Source: Beta vulgaris subsp. vulgaris (taxonomy: Eukaryota; Streptophyta; Magnoliopsida; Caryophyllales; Amaranthaceae). Taken from it: a DNA stretch of 64,000 nt. Location of the stretch: contig NC_079206.1 of assembly GCF_026745355.1 (NCBI RefSeq), positions 21,755,399 to 21,819,398 on the forward strand, written 5' to 3'. Position numbers and translations under genes: made by a program. The notes under the pieces are model-generated. The model did no database searches. It worked only from the letters and a program-made list of their open reading frames with translations, and was not told the DNA's origin. Below, one piece after another: positions 9,599 through 20,636 of this stretch; the first letter of the stretch is position 1, and each line of letters opens with the position of its first letter.

Positions 9599-10705
9599 CT
9601 CTCAAGGAAAGTTAGCAATGAATAATGGAGATTTATGCCTAGCAGACAGTGCAACTGCTCATACTATACTCAAAGACAGGATATATACTTCTCTCAACTG
9701 ACAATGAAAGAGAGTAGTGTGAGTACTATTTCTGGTAGTACAAATATTATAAAAGGCTTCCGAAGAGCAAATATATTATTACCAAAAGAGACAAAGTTTG
9801 AAATTGTTGATGCATTATATTCCCCTAAGTCTCAAAGATATCTATTGAGTTTTAAGGATATTCGCCGAAATGGATATCATATTGAAACAATAAGTGAGAA
9901 ATAATGAATACCTTTACATCAACAATATAACTCAAGATACTAAACAAGTTTTGGAGAAGTTGCCAATACTCTCCACTGGTTTGTACTACACAAAAATTAA
10001 TGCAATTGAAACACATATTGTAATAAACCAGAAGTTTATGGATAACTTTATTGTTTGGCATGACCGGCTAGGCCATCTCGGTTTAACTATGATGCGAAAA
10101 ATAATTGAAAGTTCATGTGGACATTCATTGAAGAGCTAGCAGATTCTTCATAATAATTTTTCATGCGCTGCATGCTCACTTAGCAAATTAATAATTCAGC
10201 CATCTCCTGCCAAGATAAATTATAAATCAATTAATTTTCTAAAAAGAATTCAAGGAGACATATGCGGACCTATACACCCCCCTTGTGGGCCATTTAGATA
10301 CTTTATGGTTCTAATTGATGCATCAACTAGATGGTCCCAAGTATCCTTGTTATCCTCTTGCAACCTGGCGTTTGCGAGATTACTTGCTCAATTAATTCGA
10401 TTGCGAACAAATTTTCTAGATTTTCTAATCAAGAATATTCGTCTTGACAACGCTGGTGAATTCACTTCTCAATCTTTTAATGACTATTGCATGTCTTTTG
10501 GGATAAGTGTTGAACATCCTGTAGCTCATGTTCACACACAAAATGGTTTGGCAGAATCTTTGATTAAACGTCTCCAATTAATAGCAAGACCATTACTAAT
10601 CAAGTCGAAACTCCCAATTATTGCTTGGGGACATGCAATTTTAAATGTAGCAGCATTAATTCGCATTAGCCCAACAACTTATCACAATATCTCCCCATCA
10701 TAAAA
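9599..10705 (+). pseudogene. copia protease and integrase, broken
   Basis: The protease region (9599-9903) reads LCLADSATAHTILKDR, with Asp-Ser-Ala where active enzymes have Asp-Ser/Thr-Gly. Integrase follows: zinc-binding HDRLGHLG near 10060 and CAAC near 10170, then core words QGDICGPIHPP, RLDNAGEFTSQS and QNGLAESLIKRL. All three acidic residues of the catalytic D-D-E triad are therefore recognisable. Stops at about 9902, 10137 and 10701 split it, and a frame change lies near 10710. Confidence 0.85.
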
Positions 10706-11420
10706 TCTCCCCATCTTAGAACTTTTGGATGTGCAATATATGTTCCAATCGCTCCACCACAACGAACTAAGATGGGCCCCCAAAGGAGGTTGGGTGTTTA
10801 GTTGGATTTGAATCCCCATCAATAATTAAATATTTAGAACCATCCACTGGGGATCTATTTACGACTCGCTTTGCAGATTGTCACTTTGACGAGTCAGTTT
10901 TTCCAACAATAGGGGGAGAAATAAAACAGCTGGAAAAAGAAATTAATTGGAAAGAATTATCATTGGCTCATCTAAATCCTCATAAAGCAATGTGAACTGG
11001 AAGTCCAAAAGATTATGCATTTACAAAAATAGCCAATGAATTGTAGACGCATTTACTGACCCAGAAAGAATGACTAAGTCACATATACGAGCTGTGAATG
11101 TTCCAATTAAAATTGATGTCCCGAAAGGACCAAATCTAGTTGCTAATGAGTCTTACGTACGCATGAAGCGTGGTAGACCAATCGGTTCCAAAGATATGAA
11201 TCCTCGAAAGAAAAAAGGAGTAAAGAATGATGATGGCTAAATCGAGGAACAAATTATTTTAAGAAGATCTCCTGAAGAGACTTTAGACATGAATGAAAAT
11301 AATGTTTCAGAAGAAACTCAGGTACCTGAAAATGAAGAAATATCTATAGATTACATCATGTCTGGAATTAAACGGAATCGAAATCAAATCGACGTCGATG
11401 ATGTTTTTAATTTGCATGCA
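10706..11420 (+). other. copia integrase C-terminus and linker, stop-filled
   Basis: The segment still shows integrase C-terminal and linker-like words, such as an LRTFGCAIYVPIAPPQ-like piece near 10710-10760 and VPKGPNLVANESYVRMKRGR near 11120. Stops occur at roughly 10995, 11046 and 11240. No separate gene is seen. Confidence 0.6.
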
Positions 11421-11429
11421 ATGGAGCAC

Positions 11430-12544
11430 TAGATGTTATGAATAATAAAGAGGATCATGAACCAAAATCTCTAGAGGAATGTAGAGAAAGAGATGATTGA
11501 GAAAAATGGAAAGAGGAGATTGATGGTGAATTGAAATCGTTGGCGAAAAGAAAAGTGTTTTGACTAACAGTCTGTACACCTGCAGGAGTGAAACTAGTGG
11601 GATACAAATGGGTCTTTGTGCGTAAAAGAAATGAAATGGGAGAAATTGTAAGATATAAAGCACGTTTTGTAGCACAATGATTCTCACAAAGACATGTTAT
11701 TGATTATGAGGAGACATACTCCCCTATGGTGGATGCAACTACATTTAGATTTTTGATAAGTCTGGCAGTAAGAGCACTTGAGGTGAATAAAGATCATTTC
11801 CGTCTTCGGGAAGATAATGAAGATTTTCTTGGTCCTGAAGTATCATACTTAAGTGCAATTGGGGCATTGATGTATCTTACTAGTCATAGCCGACCTGATA
11901 TTTCATTTTCTGTAAATTTGTTAGCAAGATTTAGCTCATGCCCAACTCGAAGACATTGGAATGGTGTTAAACAAGTACTTCATTATCTCCAAGGCAGAAA
12001 GGAAATGGGTTTGTTTTTCGCTTATCAATTCCAAAAAGATTTAATTGGTTTTGCAGATGCAGGTTTTATGTCTGATCCTCATAATGGTAATTCACAAACT
12101 GGATATGTGTTTACCTATGGTGGTACATCCATCTCTTGGCGCTCCATGAAACAAACTATTGTGGCTACCTCTTCTAATCATTCAGAAATATTGGCAATCC
12201 ATGAAGCAAGCTAGTCGTGAATGTGTATGGTTAAGGTCTATGATTCACCACATACATAAGAACTGTAGTTCGTCATCTGGAGATGAAGCTGCAACAGTCT
12301 TGTATGAAGATAACACTACATGCATTACACAACTTAAGGAAGGGTACATCAATGGCGATCGAACAAAGCATATTGCACCAAAATTCTTCTTCACTCATGA
12401 CCTTCAGAAGAATGGAGATATTAGAGTTTAGCAGATTAGTTCAAGTGAGAATTCGGCAAATTTGTTTACCAAGGCGCTACCTACATCTGTATTTGAGAAG
12501 CTAACACACTACATTTGGATGCGTCGTCTTAGAGATTTCAAGTG
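11430..12544 (+). pseudogene. copia RT (core deleted) and RNase H, broken
   Basis: The RT entry reads [39 protein letters not shown] and YSPMVDATTFRFLISLAV. It is then directly followed by DNEDFLGPEVSYLSAIGALM, so the palm domain with the catalytic Asp pair is missing. RNase H follows with FADAGFMSDPHNGNSQTGYV, ATSSNHSEILAIHEAS (TAG after), VLYEDNTTCI and RTKHIAPKFFF. The acidic residues that hold metal ions in RNase H are visible. Stops interrupt at 11502, 11562, 11679, 12212 and 12429. Confidence 0.85.
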
Positions 12545-12752
12545 ATGTATTCATTAGGGGGAGTAGATACGCGATACACTCTATGTCCCTTATCCTTGGT
12601 TGTGTCCCACTGGGATTTTCAAGGAAAGATTTTTAATAAGGCAACATCTAAAGCGTATAATTATGTACTCATTTTTTTTTTACTTCACTAGGTTTTATCC
12701 CAAAGGGTTTTTCCTAGTAAAGTTTTAATGAGGCATAATTAAATAATGGACA

Positions 12753-12764
12753 TCCAAGGGGGAG
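12753..12764 (+). other. Polypurine tract of the copia relic
   Basis: AAGGGGGAG directly precedes the TG that opens the LTR. Such purine runs resist RNase H and prime plus-strand DNA synthesis in LTR retrotransposons. Confidence 0.7.
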
Positions 12765-12956
12765 TGTTATAAATAATTACATGGATGTCCATTATCCATC
12801 CCCGATATCTTCTAGGATATTCTGTATCTAGATTTGTACTTTAATAGGCTTCCTGTGATCCAAGGAAACCCTAATTCCTATGTATATATATACCCCTTTA
12901 GTGGTTGAATAAGATAACCTATTCTATTCTCTAATATCTTTCCCTTTGTTAGAACA
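12765..12956 (+). repeat. 3' LTR of the plus-strand copia relic, 192 bp
   Basis: It begins TGTTATAAATAATTACATGG and ends TTGTTAGAACA, with TG...CA borders. A promoter-like TATATATATACCCC lies near 12885. Its partner 5' LTR is not in the window, so LTR divergence cannot be estimated. Short LTRs of this size are common in small copia families. Confidence 0.75.
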
Positions 12957-12974
12957 TTTTTTTTAATTTCAAAA

Positions 12975-13545
12975 AAGGATTTTTTTTTATTAAATGTTAC
13001 TTGAATTTCAACTGGCTCATTTGTTTACATGCTAATACACGTAAAACAAGTTAAAGGGACCTTTTTTGTCAAAGAGTAATAAGAGTTGGTACCTACTAAT
13101 AATAATCAATATTTGGACCTTTTACGGAAGATGGGCAATACTTTGGACCTTTTAAATCAATTTTTCCAGTAAAACAAGGGTTTAATAAAAAGTTAAGAGA
13201 GGGAATCAGGTTTACATAAGGTCTTAAAAATTTAGAAAAGAAAAGAAAATTCCCCTCAAAAAAAAAAAGAAAAGAAAAGAAAAAATAATTTCCTTAATTT
13301 CAAAACCGAAAAAAAAGGAAAAAGATATTTCATTAAAAGTCATTTGATCCATTAGTTTACCTGCTAGTTGAAGGAGACCTTTTTTGTCAAATGATATTAA
13401 AAATTGGTACCTATTTCTTTCAAAAAAAAAGAAAAAGAACTTGGTACCTAATAATAATAATCCATAGTTTGGACCTTTTATAGGAGATGGGCAATACTTC
13501 AGACCTTTCATATCAGTTTTTCCAAAAAAAAAAAAATAAGGTAAA
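12975..13545. repeat. Diverged direct duplication of about 350 bp
   Basis: The words GACCTTTTTTGTCAAA, TTGGTACCTA, TTTGGACCTTTTA and AGATGGGCAATACTT appear in the same order at 13060-13150 and again at 13370-13500. A partial third copy seems to start near 13565. No coding capacity is seen, and runs of A and T are frequent. Confidence 0.6.
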
Positions 13546-13764
13546 TTGTGACGAGAAAACAAAAGATTTTACCTTTAATTGAATGGGTCTTAAAAAGTCA
13601 TTTTATCCTTAATGAAATGGAGAGAGTGACGAGCAAACAATTTATTTTTTTTTACTGGAAAGGAAACAAAAGATAAGTAAAGGTAATTTAGTAAACTTTT
13701 TTATTTATTCCAATACTATTGTCAAACTATACCAAACATAGAAAAATACTCAATCCCACCTATC

Positions 13765-15308
13765 CCTGCCCATCCGACGCACATGAGTGAAGAAGATTTG
13801 CGTCGAACACGCCTATTGTACGTTGCAAATCCTTGTATCAGGCTTTTTGTGTCAGACAGATAAGTGCATCCGACGGAGATGATTAAAGCAGTTGGGGAGG
13901 ATAAGAATTAGCAAAATAAAAAAAATTGAAAAAATGTATCGTATATAACCGATGTCCGACGAATATAACATTATAATATATAACACCCACTTTTTTCTCA
14001 GCCTTCTCACTCTTTCTCTCTTCTATCTTTATGATCTCCTCAATCTCTCTCACCATTCTCCAACTCTCCCACCATTCTTAAGATTCTTTCAATTGCACTA
14101 CTGCTATCTAACCTAACCCATCTACTACACACTCATTGCTATTCTCTCTCCTCCTCTTTGCCGCCATCGCCGCCTGCATCTTCTACCCTAAACAACACTG
14201 CCGCAACGGATCTCACTCTTCAACCTCTTCACCGCCGCAAGCCCGTCTTTATTTCCTCTCTCTTTAGCCGTGTCATGAAGTCCTTCGTTTTTACTGTTAA
14301 TCTTCAAGTTCTAGGTTCTAAATTATTTTGAATTTCTTTTTTTTTATTAAAATAATATTGAAATTGTGCGAAATTGGCTGTTTTATTGATCTTTTGAAAA
14401 TCTGAGATTATTATTGTTGCGATTTTAACCCTTTTCTCATGATGATGACTTTTCCTCTTTTTCGGTATTTATTAGATCTAAGTTATTTCATTTCTCTATT
14501 TTTTTGGTAAAAAAATGTTCTTGCTGATTTAATATTTTCGTTTATATGAAGATCGAAACTCGGAGACGTGTCGGTCGTTTCTCCGAGGAATCGTCGTGAA
14601 TAGACTCGCTAGTGGCGACGAAGAAGTTGATTTCATTTCATCCCCAGATAATTGTGAAATGACATTGAAACTTTAGGTTTTTTTTTTTGATATTCTGGTG
14701 ATTCAAATTCAAAATAAGAGGCGGCAGCTAGGGTTTGCAAATTGGGGTTTCATCTAGTAATTGAAACTTTAAAACTGTAAAAATTAATTATGGAATTATA
14801 TTTTAGTCATTGAATTTTTTTTGGTTCACATTATGTATTTTTTTTTATGATGTGAAATTGATATACGGGGAAGATCTATTGAGTTTTTGTTGTCAATTGA
14901 GTTTCATTTTTTTTACAAAACTTCCCATTTGCGTGGGATATGACATTTAATCTGACGCAAATCCCCCTTTTTAATAAATAATGACCTATCTGCGTCGCAT
15001 GTTATTATGAGATCGACACAAATCAGAATCATTTGCATCACATATTGCTCGTTGTCCAACGCAAATCCTTTCATTTGTGTCATATCTTCTACTGGGTCTG
15101 ACGCAGTTGGCGAGGCATCATGTGCATCGGACATGGAGTTTTGTTCGACGCAGATATCTATGCATCTGATATCTATGCATCTGCGTCGTGTCCTGATCCG
15201 ACGCAGATCATGTCTCCGTCATTTGTGTCAATACCTGTGCCGTCGGATCGATATCCAACGCAAATGGTGGTCCCAGGTCCGACGCAAATTAATGATTTTA
15301 TACTAGTG
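13765..15308. mobile_element. Non-autonomous CACTA element, right end intact
   Basis: The right border reads TTTTATACTAGTG, the inverse of a CACTAGTATAAAA terminus. Arrays of TTTGCGTCGGAC in both orientations lie at 13770-13870 and 14930-15295 as subterminal repeats. A CT-rich central part at 13990-14290 and AT-rich DNA fill the interior. The left CACTA terminus was not found, so 13765 marks only where the repeat cluster begins. No transposase is encoded. Confidence 0.6.
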
Positions 15309-15439
15309 ATGGGCTGGGGGAGGGCTTGTAGGGGATGGGGGAGGGCTAGGGTTGTGTGACCCTATAGTTATCATTTGTAATTCTATTGATTGATGCTTTT
15401 CTTAATTGAATTATGTGATTAAAGTACCGTGTGTGATTT

Positions 15440-16157
15440 GTTAATTGTAAGAGAAAGAAGTGAAGGAACGCAAACAAACTATCTCTCTTCTCATAATTGC
15501 TCCTCTTTGGTGTTGAGAGGTAATTAGCCTAATTTTCTTGTTTTTGATTTGTTGGATGTTGATGAGGAAAAATTAATATGTGTTCCAATTTGAGTAAGAT
15601 ATGACAATGTATTTATATTTCTTGATATGAAATTATATGAAAACAATGTAATTTAGCTATGAAATCTACAAGTGTTTGAATCATCATCATATGCCTAGAT
15701 ACCCGTTCAAGACTTACTCATTAGGAGCAAGTCTTGAATAGTCCCAGTTTGGGACTGTTCTTGGACGTTTGATCTCACTTAGGTGGTGAATGTGTGTCTT
15801 CTTTTCATTATGAGGAAAGTCTTGGCGTACCGTTTCTCTACATTGTTCTCTGGGTACATATGTAGATAAACAATTATCTACATTGTGTACTTGGAGAACC
15901 GTTGGGAAATGCTTTTCCTTAGCATTGAAAAGTTGGCATATATTCACTAGTGAGATTAGACGTCCAAAGGTGGGTTAGGTTGGAATGATAAGGACCTTCG
16001 GCTGCATGGATACATTTGAACATGTCACTATCTTAGCTTGCATGTGTCTGTGTGTGATTTGAATATGTGACTTTCTTGCATGTGTATGTACTTAAATAAT
16101 GATTGATACATTATTATTATTGGTTGTATTTAATTTTTAGAGGTGTTCTTGAATGTG
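15440..16157 (+). other. Putative leader of the En/Spm gene
   Basis: A CT-rich exon-like piece ends GTGTTGAGAG before GTAATTAG near 15520, and the TNP2 start codon follows a TTTTTAG acceptor-like sequence at about 16140. This suggests a 5' UTR exon and an intron of about 600 bp. An open frame on the minus strand at 15714-15947 is not supported by any family match. Confidence 0.35.
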
Positions 16158-17970
16158 ATGGATCATACTTGGATATATGGTAGTCGTGAATCGATTGAGC
16201 TTGTGAATGGGGTCTCAAGATTATGTAAATCTGCATTACAATATCAAACATTCTCTTGACCAGTCGACTTTTATTGTCCTTGTGTCGATTGTGGAAATGT
16301 GAGCAATGTTAGTAGTATACATTTGCTTAGGGAGCATGTCTTTCGCCGTGGGTTTAGGCCTAAATACCACATATGGGTTTGGCATGGTGAGGAGGGGAAG
16401 TATATAGGAATTTCTAGGGTAACGAACGGTGTATATGAAGAAAAGAAGGATTTAGAGCTCCTTGATGAGGTCGGGTATAAGAATTGGGATGATGAGTATG
16501 CAGATGATGATAGGGTTCGGGAAGACGAGATGATACATGAGGTTGAAGATCACTCATGTAAACGACCTCGAATTTTTTAGTCTATGTCTAAGGCTGCTGA
16601 AAAGTCGTTGTATCTAGGTTGTACAAAGTACACCAAACTTTCCGTTGTGATAACACTCTTCAACATTAAGTCGAAAGCTGGTTGGACAGACTCTAGTTTC
16701 ACATCGTTGTTGGAAGTTTTAGCTGATATGCTCCATAATGGAAACGAACTTCCAAAGTCGTACTATTATGCTAAGAAATTCATGTGTCCTTTCGGTTTAG
16801 AGTACAAGCGGATACATGTTTGTCCTAACGATTGTGTGCTTTATCGTAATGAGTATGAGCATTTACATGAGTGTCCACATTATTGTGGATTGTCGAGGTA
16901 CAAGCGTTAAGGAGTTGAGGGTAGTGAAGGAGCTGGGGGTAGTGAAGGACCACCAGATTAGGTGTTGTGATATCTACCCATAATACCTAGAATTAAAGTG
17001 CATGTTCTTAATCAAAGGAGATGCGAAGAATTTGAGGTGGCATGCAAATCATAGGAAGAAAAACGGTCTGCTAAAGCATCTGGTTGATTCACCTGAGTGG
17101 AAAAATATCGCCAGCGGGCATAAGGCATTTGGTGATGAGGATAGGAATCTGAGGCTTGGATCATGTACGGATGGCATGAACCCTTTTGGCAATCTTAGTT
17201 CTCAACATGGTACATAGCCAGTAGTTTAAGTGGCTTATAACTAACCTCCTTGGTTGTGTATAAAATGCAAGTAGATCATAGTTTCGCTTTGTATATCGGG
17301 GCCAAAACAACCTGGAAATGACATACATGTATACCTTCAACCGCTTATTGAAGATTTACAGAAGATGTGGAACGAAGGAGCTAGTGTTAGTATTTGATGC
17401 ATATATATATGCTAATGAGATGTTCACTCTACGTACCATGATTTTATGTACTATGAATGATTATCCAGCTTATAGAAACTTATCTGGGTACGAAACCAGA
17501 GGAAAACAACCGTGCCCGATTTGTATAGAATACATGAAGTCTACACACCTTAAGGTCTGCAAACATATCTATATGCCCACACGAAGGCTCCTCGGACGCG
17601 ACCATCCCTATCGGTTTAAGAAGCACACATTCAATGGGACAGTTGAAGAGGAAGTTGCTCGTAGACCATTAACTGGTATTGAAGTTTATAATTAGGATAA
17701 GGGGATTGAAACAATCTTTGGTAAACTTGCGAGTGAGGTTGATGGACCTACAGGATTATGGAAAAAGGAGCCATTTTAGAAACTCCTTTATTGGAAAGAT
17801 CTAGAGGTCAGACTCTGTTTGGATGTCATGCACATAGACAAGAATGTTTGTGAAGCTATTCTTACGACACTTATGAATATTCCGGGCAAGACAAAAGGTG
17901 TTAAGGCGTCACGACTATACTTGGAAAAATACGGGCTTCGACCAGAGTTGTGGGCTTAAAAAAGGGACAA
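16158..17970 (+). pseudogene. TNP2-type CACTA transposase, broken
   Basis: The start MDHTWIYGSRESIELV is followed by the zinc-binding Transpos_assoc domain (CPCVDCGN, then LLREHVFRRGFRPKYHIWVW). Next come the transposase pieces: ELPKSYYYAKKFMCPFGLEY, CPNDCVLY, LRLGSCTDGMNPFGNLSSQH, LRTMILCTMNDYPAYRNLSG, CPICIEYMKS and LCLDVMHIDKNVCEAI. These match the TNPD/TNP2 protein that cuts at CACTA ends. Stops occur at about 16257, 16578, 16908, 17215, 17693, 17778 and 17957, so no product can be made. Confidence 0.85.
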
Positions 17971-18232
17971 AAGGAAGAAGAAAGTAGTGAAGGAAAGGGT
18001 TGATGAGGAAACTCAGAAAAGAAAAAAAGAAGGTAGACGATTCGAAGAAGAATCTTTTGCCACCGGATTGCTATACGATGTCGAGAGCTGGAGAAACGGA
18101 TTTTTGCGAGTCGTTGTATGACATTAAGGTTCCAACTGGCTACTCATCAAATATGAAGCGATTTGTTACCTTAAATGGTGAGTTGAAGTTATCGAGTATG
18201 AAATCTCACGATTGTCATGTCATGATGTAAGT

Positions 18233-18560
18233 ATTCTTACCAATTGTAATTCGTGGGTTACTTCCAAAGCATGTGAGGCACACCATTAGAAAACTTTGTT
18301 CATTTTTCCATACAATATGCAGCAAAGTCCTAGAACCGTTGACCCTCGGTTCCTTGGAGGACGGAGTAATTGAAACTCTATGCAAAGTTGAGATGTCCCC
18401 CCCCCCACATTCTTTGACATTATGGTCCATCTAGTTGGAGAAATTAAGTTGTGTGGTCTATTATTTTTAAGGTGGTGATATCCTTTTGAGCGATATATGG
18501 GTACTTTATACAGATAAACTGCGAAATCCTGCATAACCAGAAGGTAATATAATTCAAGGG
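18233..18560 (+). pseudogene. DUF4218 domain of CACTA transposase, broken
   Basis: The plus strand reads LPIVIRGLLPKHVRHTIRKL followed by CSFFHTICSKVLEPLTLGSL and ETLCKVEMS, a clear DUF4218 segment that normally follows TNP2. A run of eight or nine C residues near 18404 breaks the frame. The minus-strand frames overlapping this segment are shadows. Confidence 0.8.
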
Positions 18561-18799
18561 ATTGTGCGTGAAGAGATCGGTAATATTGTGGCTGAGTATT
18601 TTGCTAATGTTGATCATGTTAGACTTTTGACATCTCAACACGAGGGCAGACTTAAGGGCAAGGGTAGAATTGGTTCTAAATTGATTTCACCATCTATAGA
18701 GAAGCGTACATAAGCCCACTTATTTATGTTGCATGACGTAGCAGTAGTCCATCTTTATTTAGATAAACATAGGAAGGAATTACGTCTTAGCAACCCAGG

Positions 18800-19525
18800 A
18801 AAAGAAATAAAGGCATTTTGACGCAAATGCATATGACGTTAATTAATTTCTTTCATAAACGAGTAGTGAATGATTTGGATGAAAGTGTTTCTAAAACAGT
18901 CAAGTGGTTAGAATTTCGTCCTCGTGAAGCTGTATGCTCTGATGAGGGTTATGATATTAATGGATATACATTTTCGACTGAACGTCAAGATCTTAAGTCG
19001 ACATTGCAACAAAATAGTGGTGTTTCACTTGTGGCATCATCTGCACAATACCCAAGCTCGAAGGATAAGTCGCATATACTTGTTGACATCATTAATTATC
19101 GGTGAATTCAAGAAATATGGGAACTGGACTATTGTAATTTTCGTATTTGCCTCTTGTGTTGCAAGTGGGTTGACGATAATTGACGTTGCGTAAAAAAAGA
19201 TACTCTTGTGGACGTTGGTCGTCTACATGAAACACATGAGCCATTTGTACTTGCATCACAAGTTAAGCAAGTATTTTATGCAACTGATCCTGCTAATAGT
19301 AAGTGGTCGATTGTTATACCTAGCAAAAGGATTATCCTCGGAATTGGTGATGTTGATGATGAGAAAGATAATGATGCATTTGAGCACATTCTAACTTTTA
19401 CCTATCCTGAAAATAGAGTGGAAGATGATGTGAATATGTCGAAGAACTATATGCGTGTGGATAACACAGAAGGGATACATGTTGTTGAAGATCCTAAAAA
19501 ACGGTGGAAGGTCAATAAATTATGA
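18800..19525 (+). pseudogene. DUF4216 domain of CACTA transposase, broken
   Basis: Segments include SVSKTVKWLEFRPREAVCSD, then GYDINGYTFSTERQD, SLVASSAQYPSSKDKSHILV, IQEIWELDYCNFRICLFCCK and LHETHEPFVLASQVKQVFYA. This is the order of DUF4216, the C-terminal domain of plant En/Spm transposases. Stops lie near 19102 and 19160. The last part (19208-19525) is open and acidic, ending KRWKVNKL. Confidence 0.8.
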
Positions 19526-19574
19526 GTCATATACTCAAGAGTCTAACTTGCCCAATTCGTAACTAATATAATGA

Positions 19575-19650
19575 TTTTTTTGCTTATTTTCGTTGTTGGT
19601 TGAATTTTGGGAAAGAAAAGGTCATTTTAGGCCTACATGGCAAGGGGAGA
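19575..19650 (+). repeat. Single copy of the 160-bp satellite-like unit
   Basis: The words CGTTGTTGGTTGAATTTTGG and AAAAGGTCATTTTAGGCCTA match the tandem array at 23390-24420. It lies after the DUF4216 segment and so probably in an intron or 3' UTR. Confidence 0.6.
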
Positions 19651-19784
19651 GTGGTGGTGGTGGACTGTTGCAAATGTGGAGAGTTACATATGCCAATATG
19701 AGTTAGAATGAAACTACATATTAGATTTTTGTGCATAAATTTTCATGTAAATACAATTGGGAAACAAAAAGGTTTAAAGAAAAG

Positions 19785-20567
19785 GGGGGGAGTTGTGCGA
19801 GGGGGCAACAGCGGGGGGAGGGCTATTACGGGCTTGGGGTGGGGAGGAGAGGAAATGGGAGAGGCATGCACGGGATTGGGGGTCTGTGCAGGGGAGAAGA
19901 GTGGTGTGTAGGAGGTTGGGAGGTAAGTGCAGGGAGAGGAAATGGATGGGCATGGGAGGGGTGGGAAGGGGTTGGGGGGTCTGTGCAGGGAGGGGAGGGG
20001 TGGACAAGGACAGGGGAGGGATGTGCAGGGGTTGGAGGGTCTATGTATGGGAGGGGAGTGGTGTCTAGGGGGAGGGGGTCTGTGTAGGGAGAGGGCAGTA
20101 AGGGGTTGTGAAGGGGGTGGGGGATCTATGTAGGGAGGGGAGGGATGGGTAGGGGAGGGAAGGGATGTGCAGACCCCTCCCCTGCCCACCCCTCCTCTTC
20201 ACTCTTCCTACACAGACCCCCCTAACCCCGTGCACACCACTCCCTTCCCCTACATAGACCCCTCAACTCTCTGCCCACCCCTCCCCTGCCTACCTCTCCT
20301 TTACCTACACAGAGCCCCCAACCCCCTGCACATCCATCCCTTCTCCCTGCCCACCCCTCCTCTCCCCTTCCCACCCTCCCCTCTCCCTTTCCCAGAGCCC
20401 CTAATCCCCTGCAAACCCTTCCCTTGCCCACCTATTCCCTCTCCTTGCATAGACCCCCCAACCTTTCCACCCCTCCCCTTTCCTTGCACAAACCCCAACC
20501 CCTGGACACCCCTCCCCTCCATAGACCCCCCATCCCTCCGCTCCACAGCCCCCCTTGCCCCTTAGTA
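19785..20567. repeat. G-rich / C-rich inverted minisatellite, about 780 bp
   Basis: From 19785 to 20170 the plus strand is a degenerate G-rich minisatellite built on GGGGTTGGGGGGTCTGTGCA and GGGAGGGGAGGGG. From about 20171 to 20567 it turns into the complementary C-rich form (CACAGACCCCCC, CACCCCTCCCCT). The two halves form a long imperfect inverted repeat. Runs of three or more G at short spacing would allow G-quadruplexes on either strand. Open frames here in all orientations are composition artefacts. Confidence 0.85.
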
Positions 20568-20636
20568 CCAATGTTAATTTTTTTTGTTTTCTTAAGCTTT
20601 ATATATTAATGCGTATATTTTGACTATTTCACGGAG

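Larger units (their letters stand above)
8960..12956 (+). mobile_element. Ty1/copia retrotransposon relic with 3' LTR, 5' part lost
   Basis: Plus-strand copia parts occur in order: gag zinc knuckle, protease-like region, integrase, RT entry, RNase H, polypurine tract and 3' LTR. The 5' LTR and most of gag are missing, because the sequence left of 8960 is the CACTA element. The central RT including the YVDD box has been deleted: at about 11770 the frame jumps from the RT entry to the region preceding RNase H. Numerous stops make the element inactive. Confidence 0.9.

Noticed and set aside
19708..20609. Many overlapping open frames on both strands encoding Gly/Arg- or Pro-rich proteins
   Set aside because: They follow from the G-rich and C-rich minisatellite and are open in nearly all frames. 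No domain or start context supports any of them.
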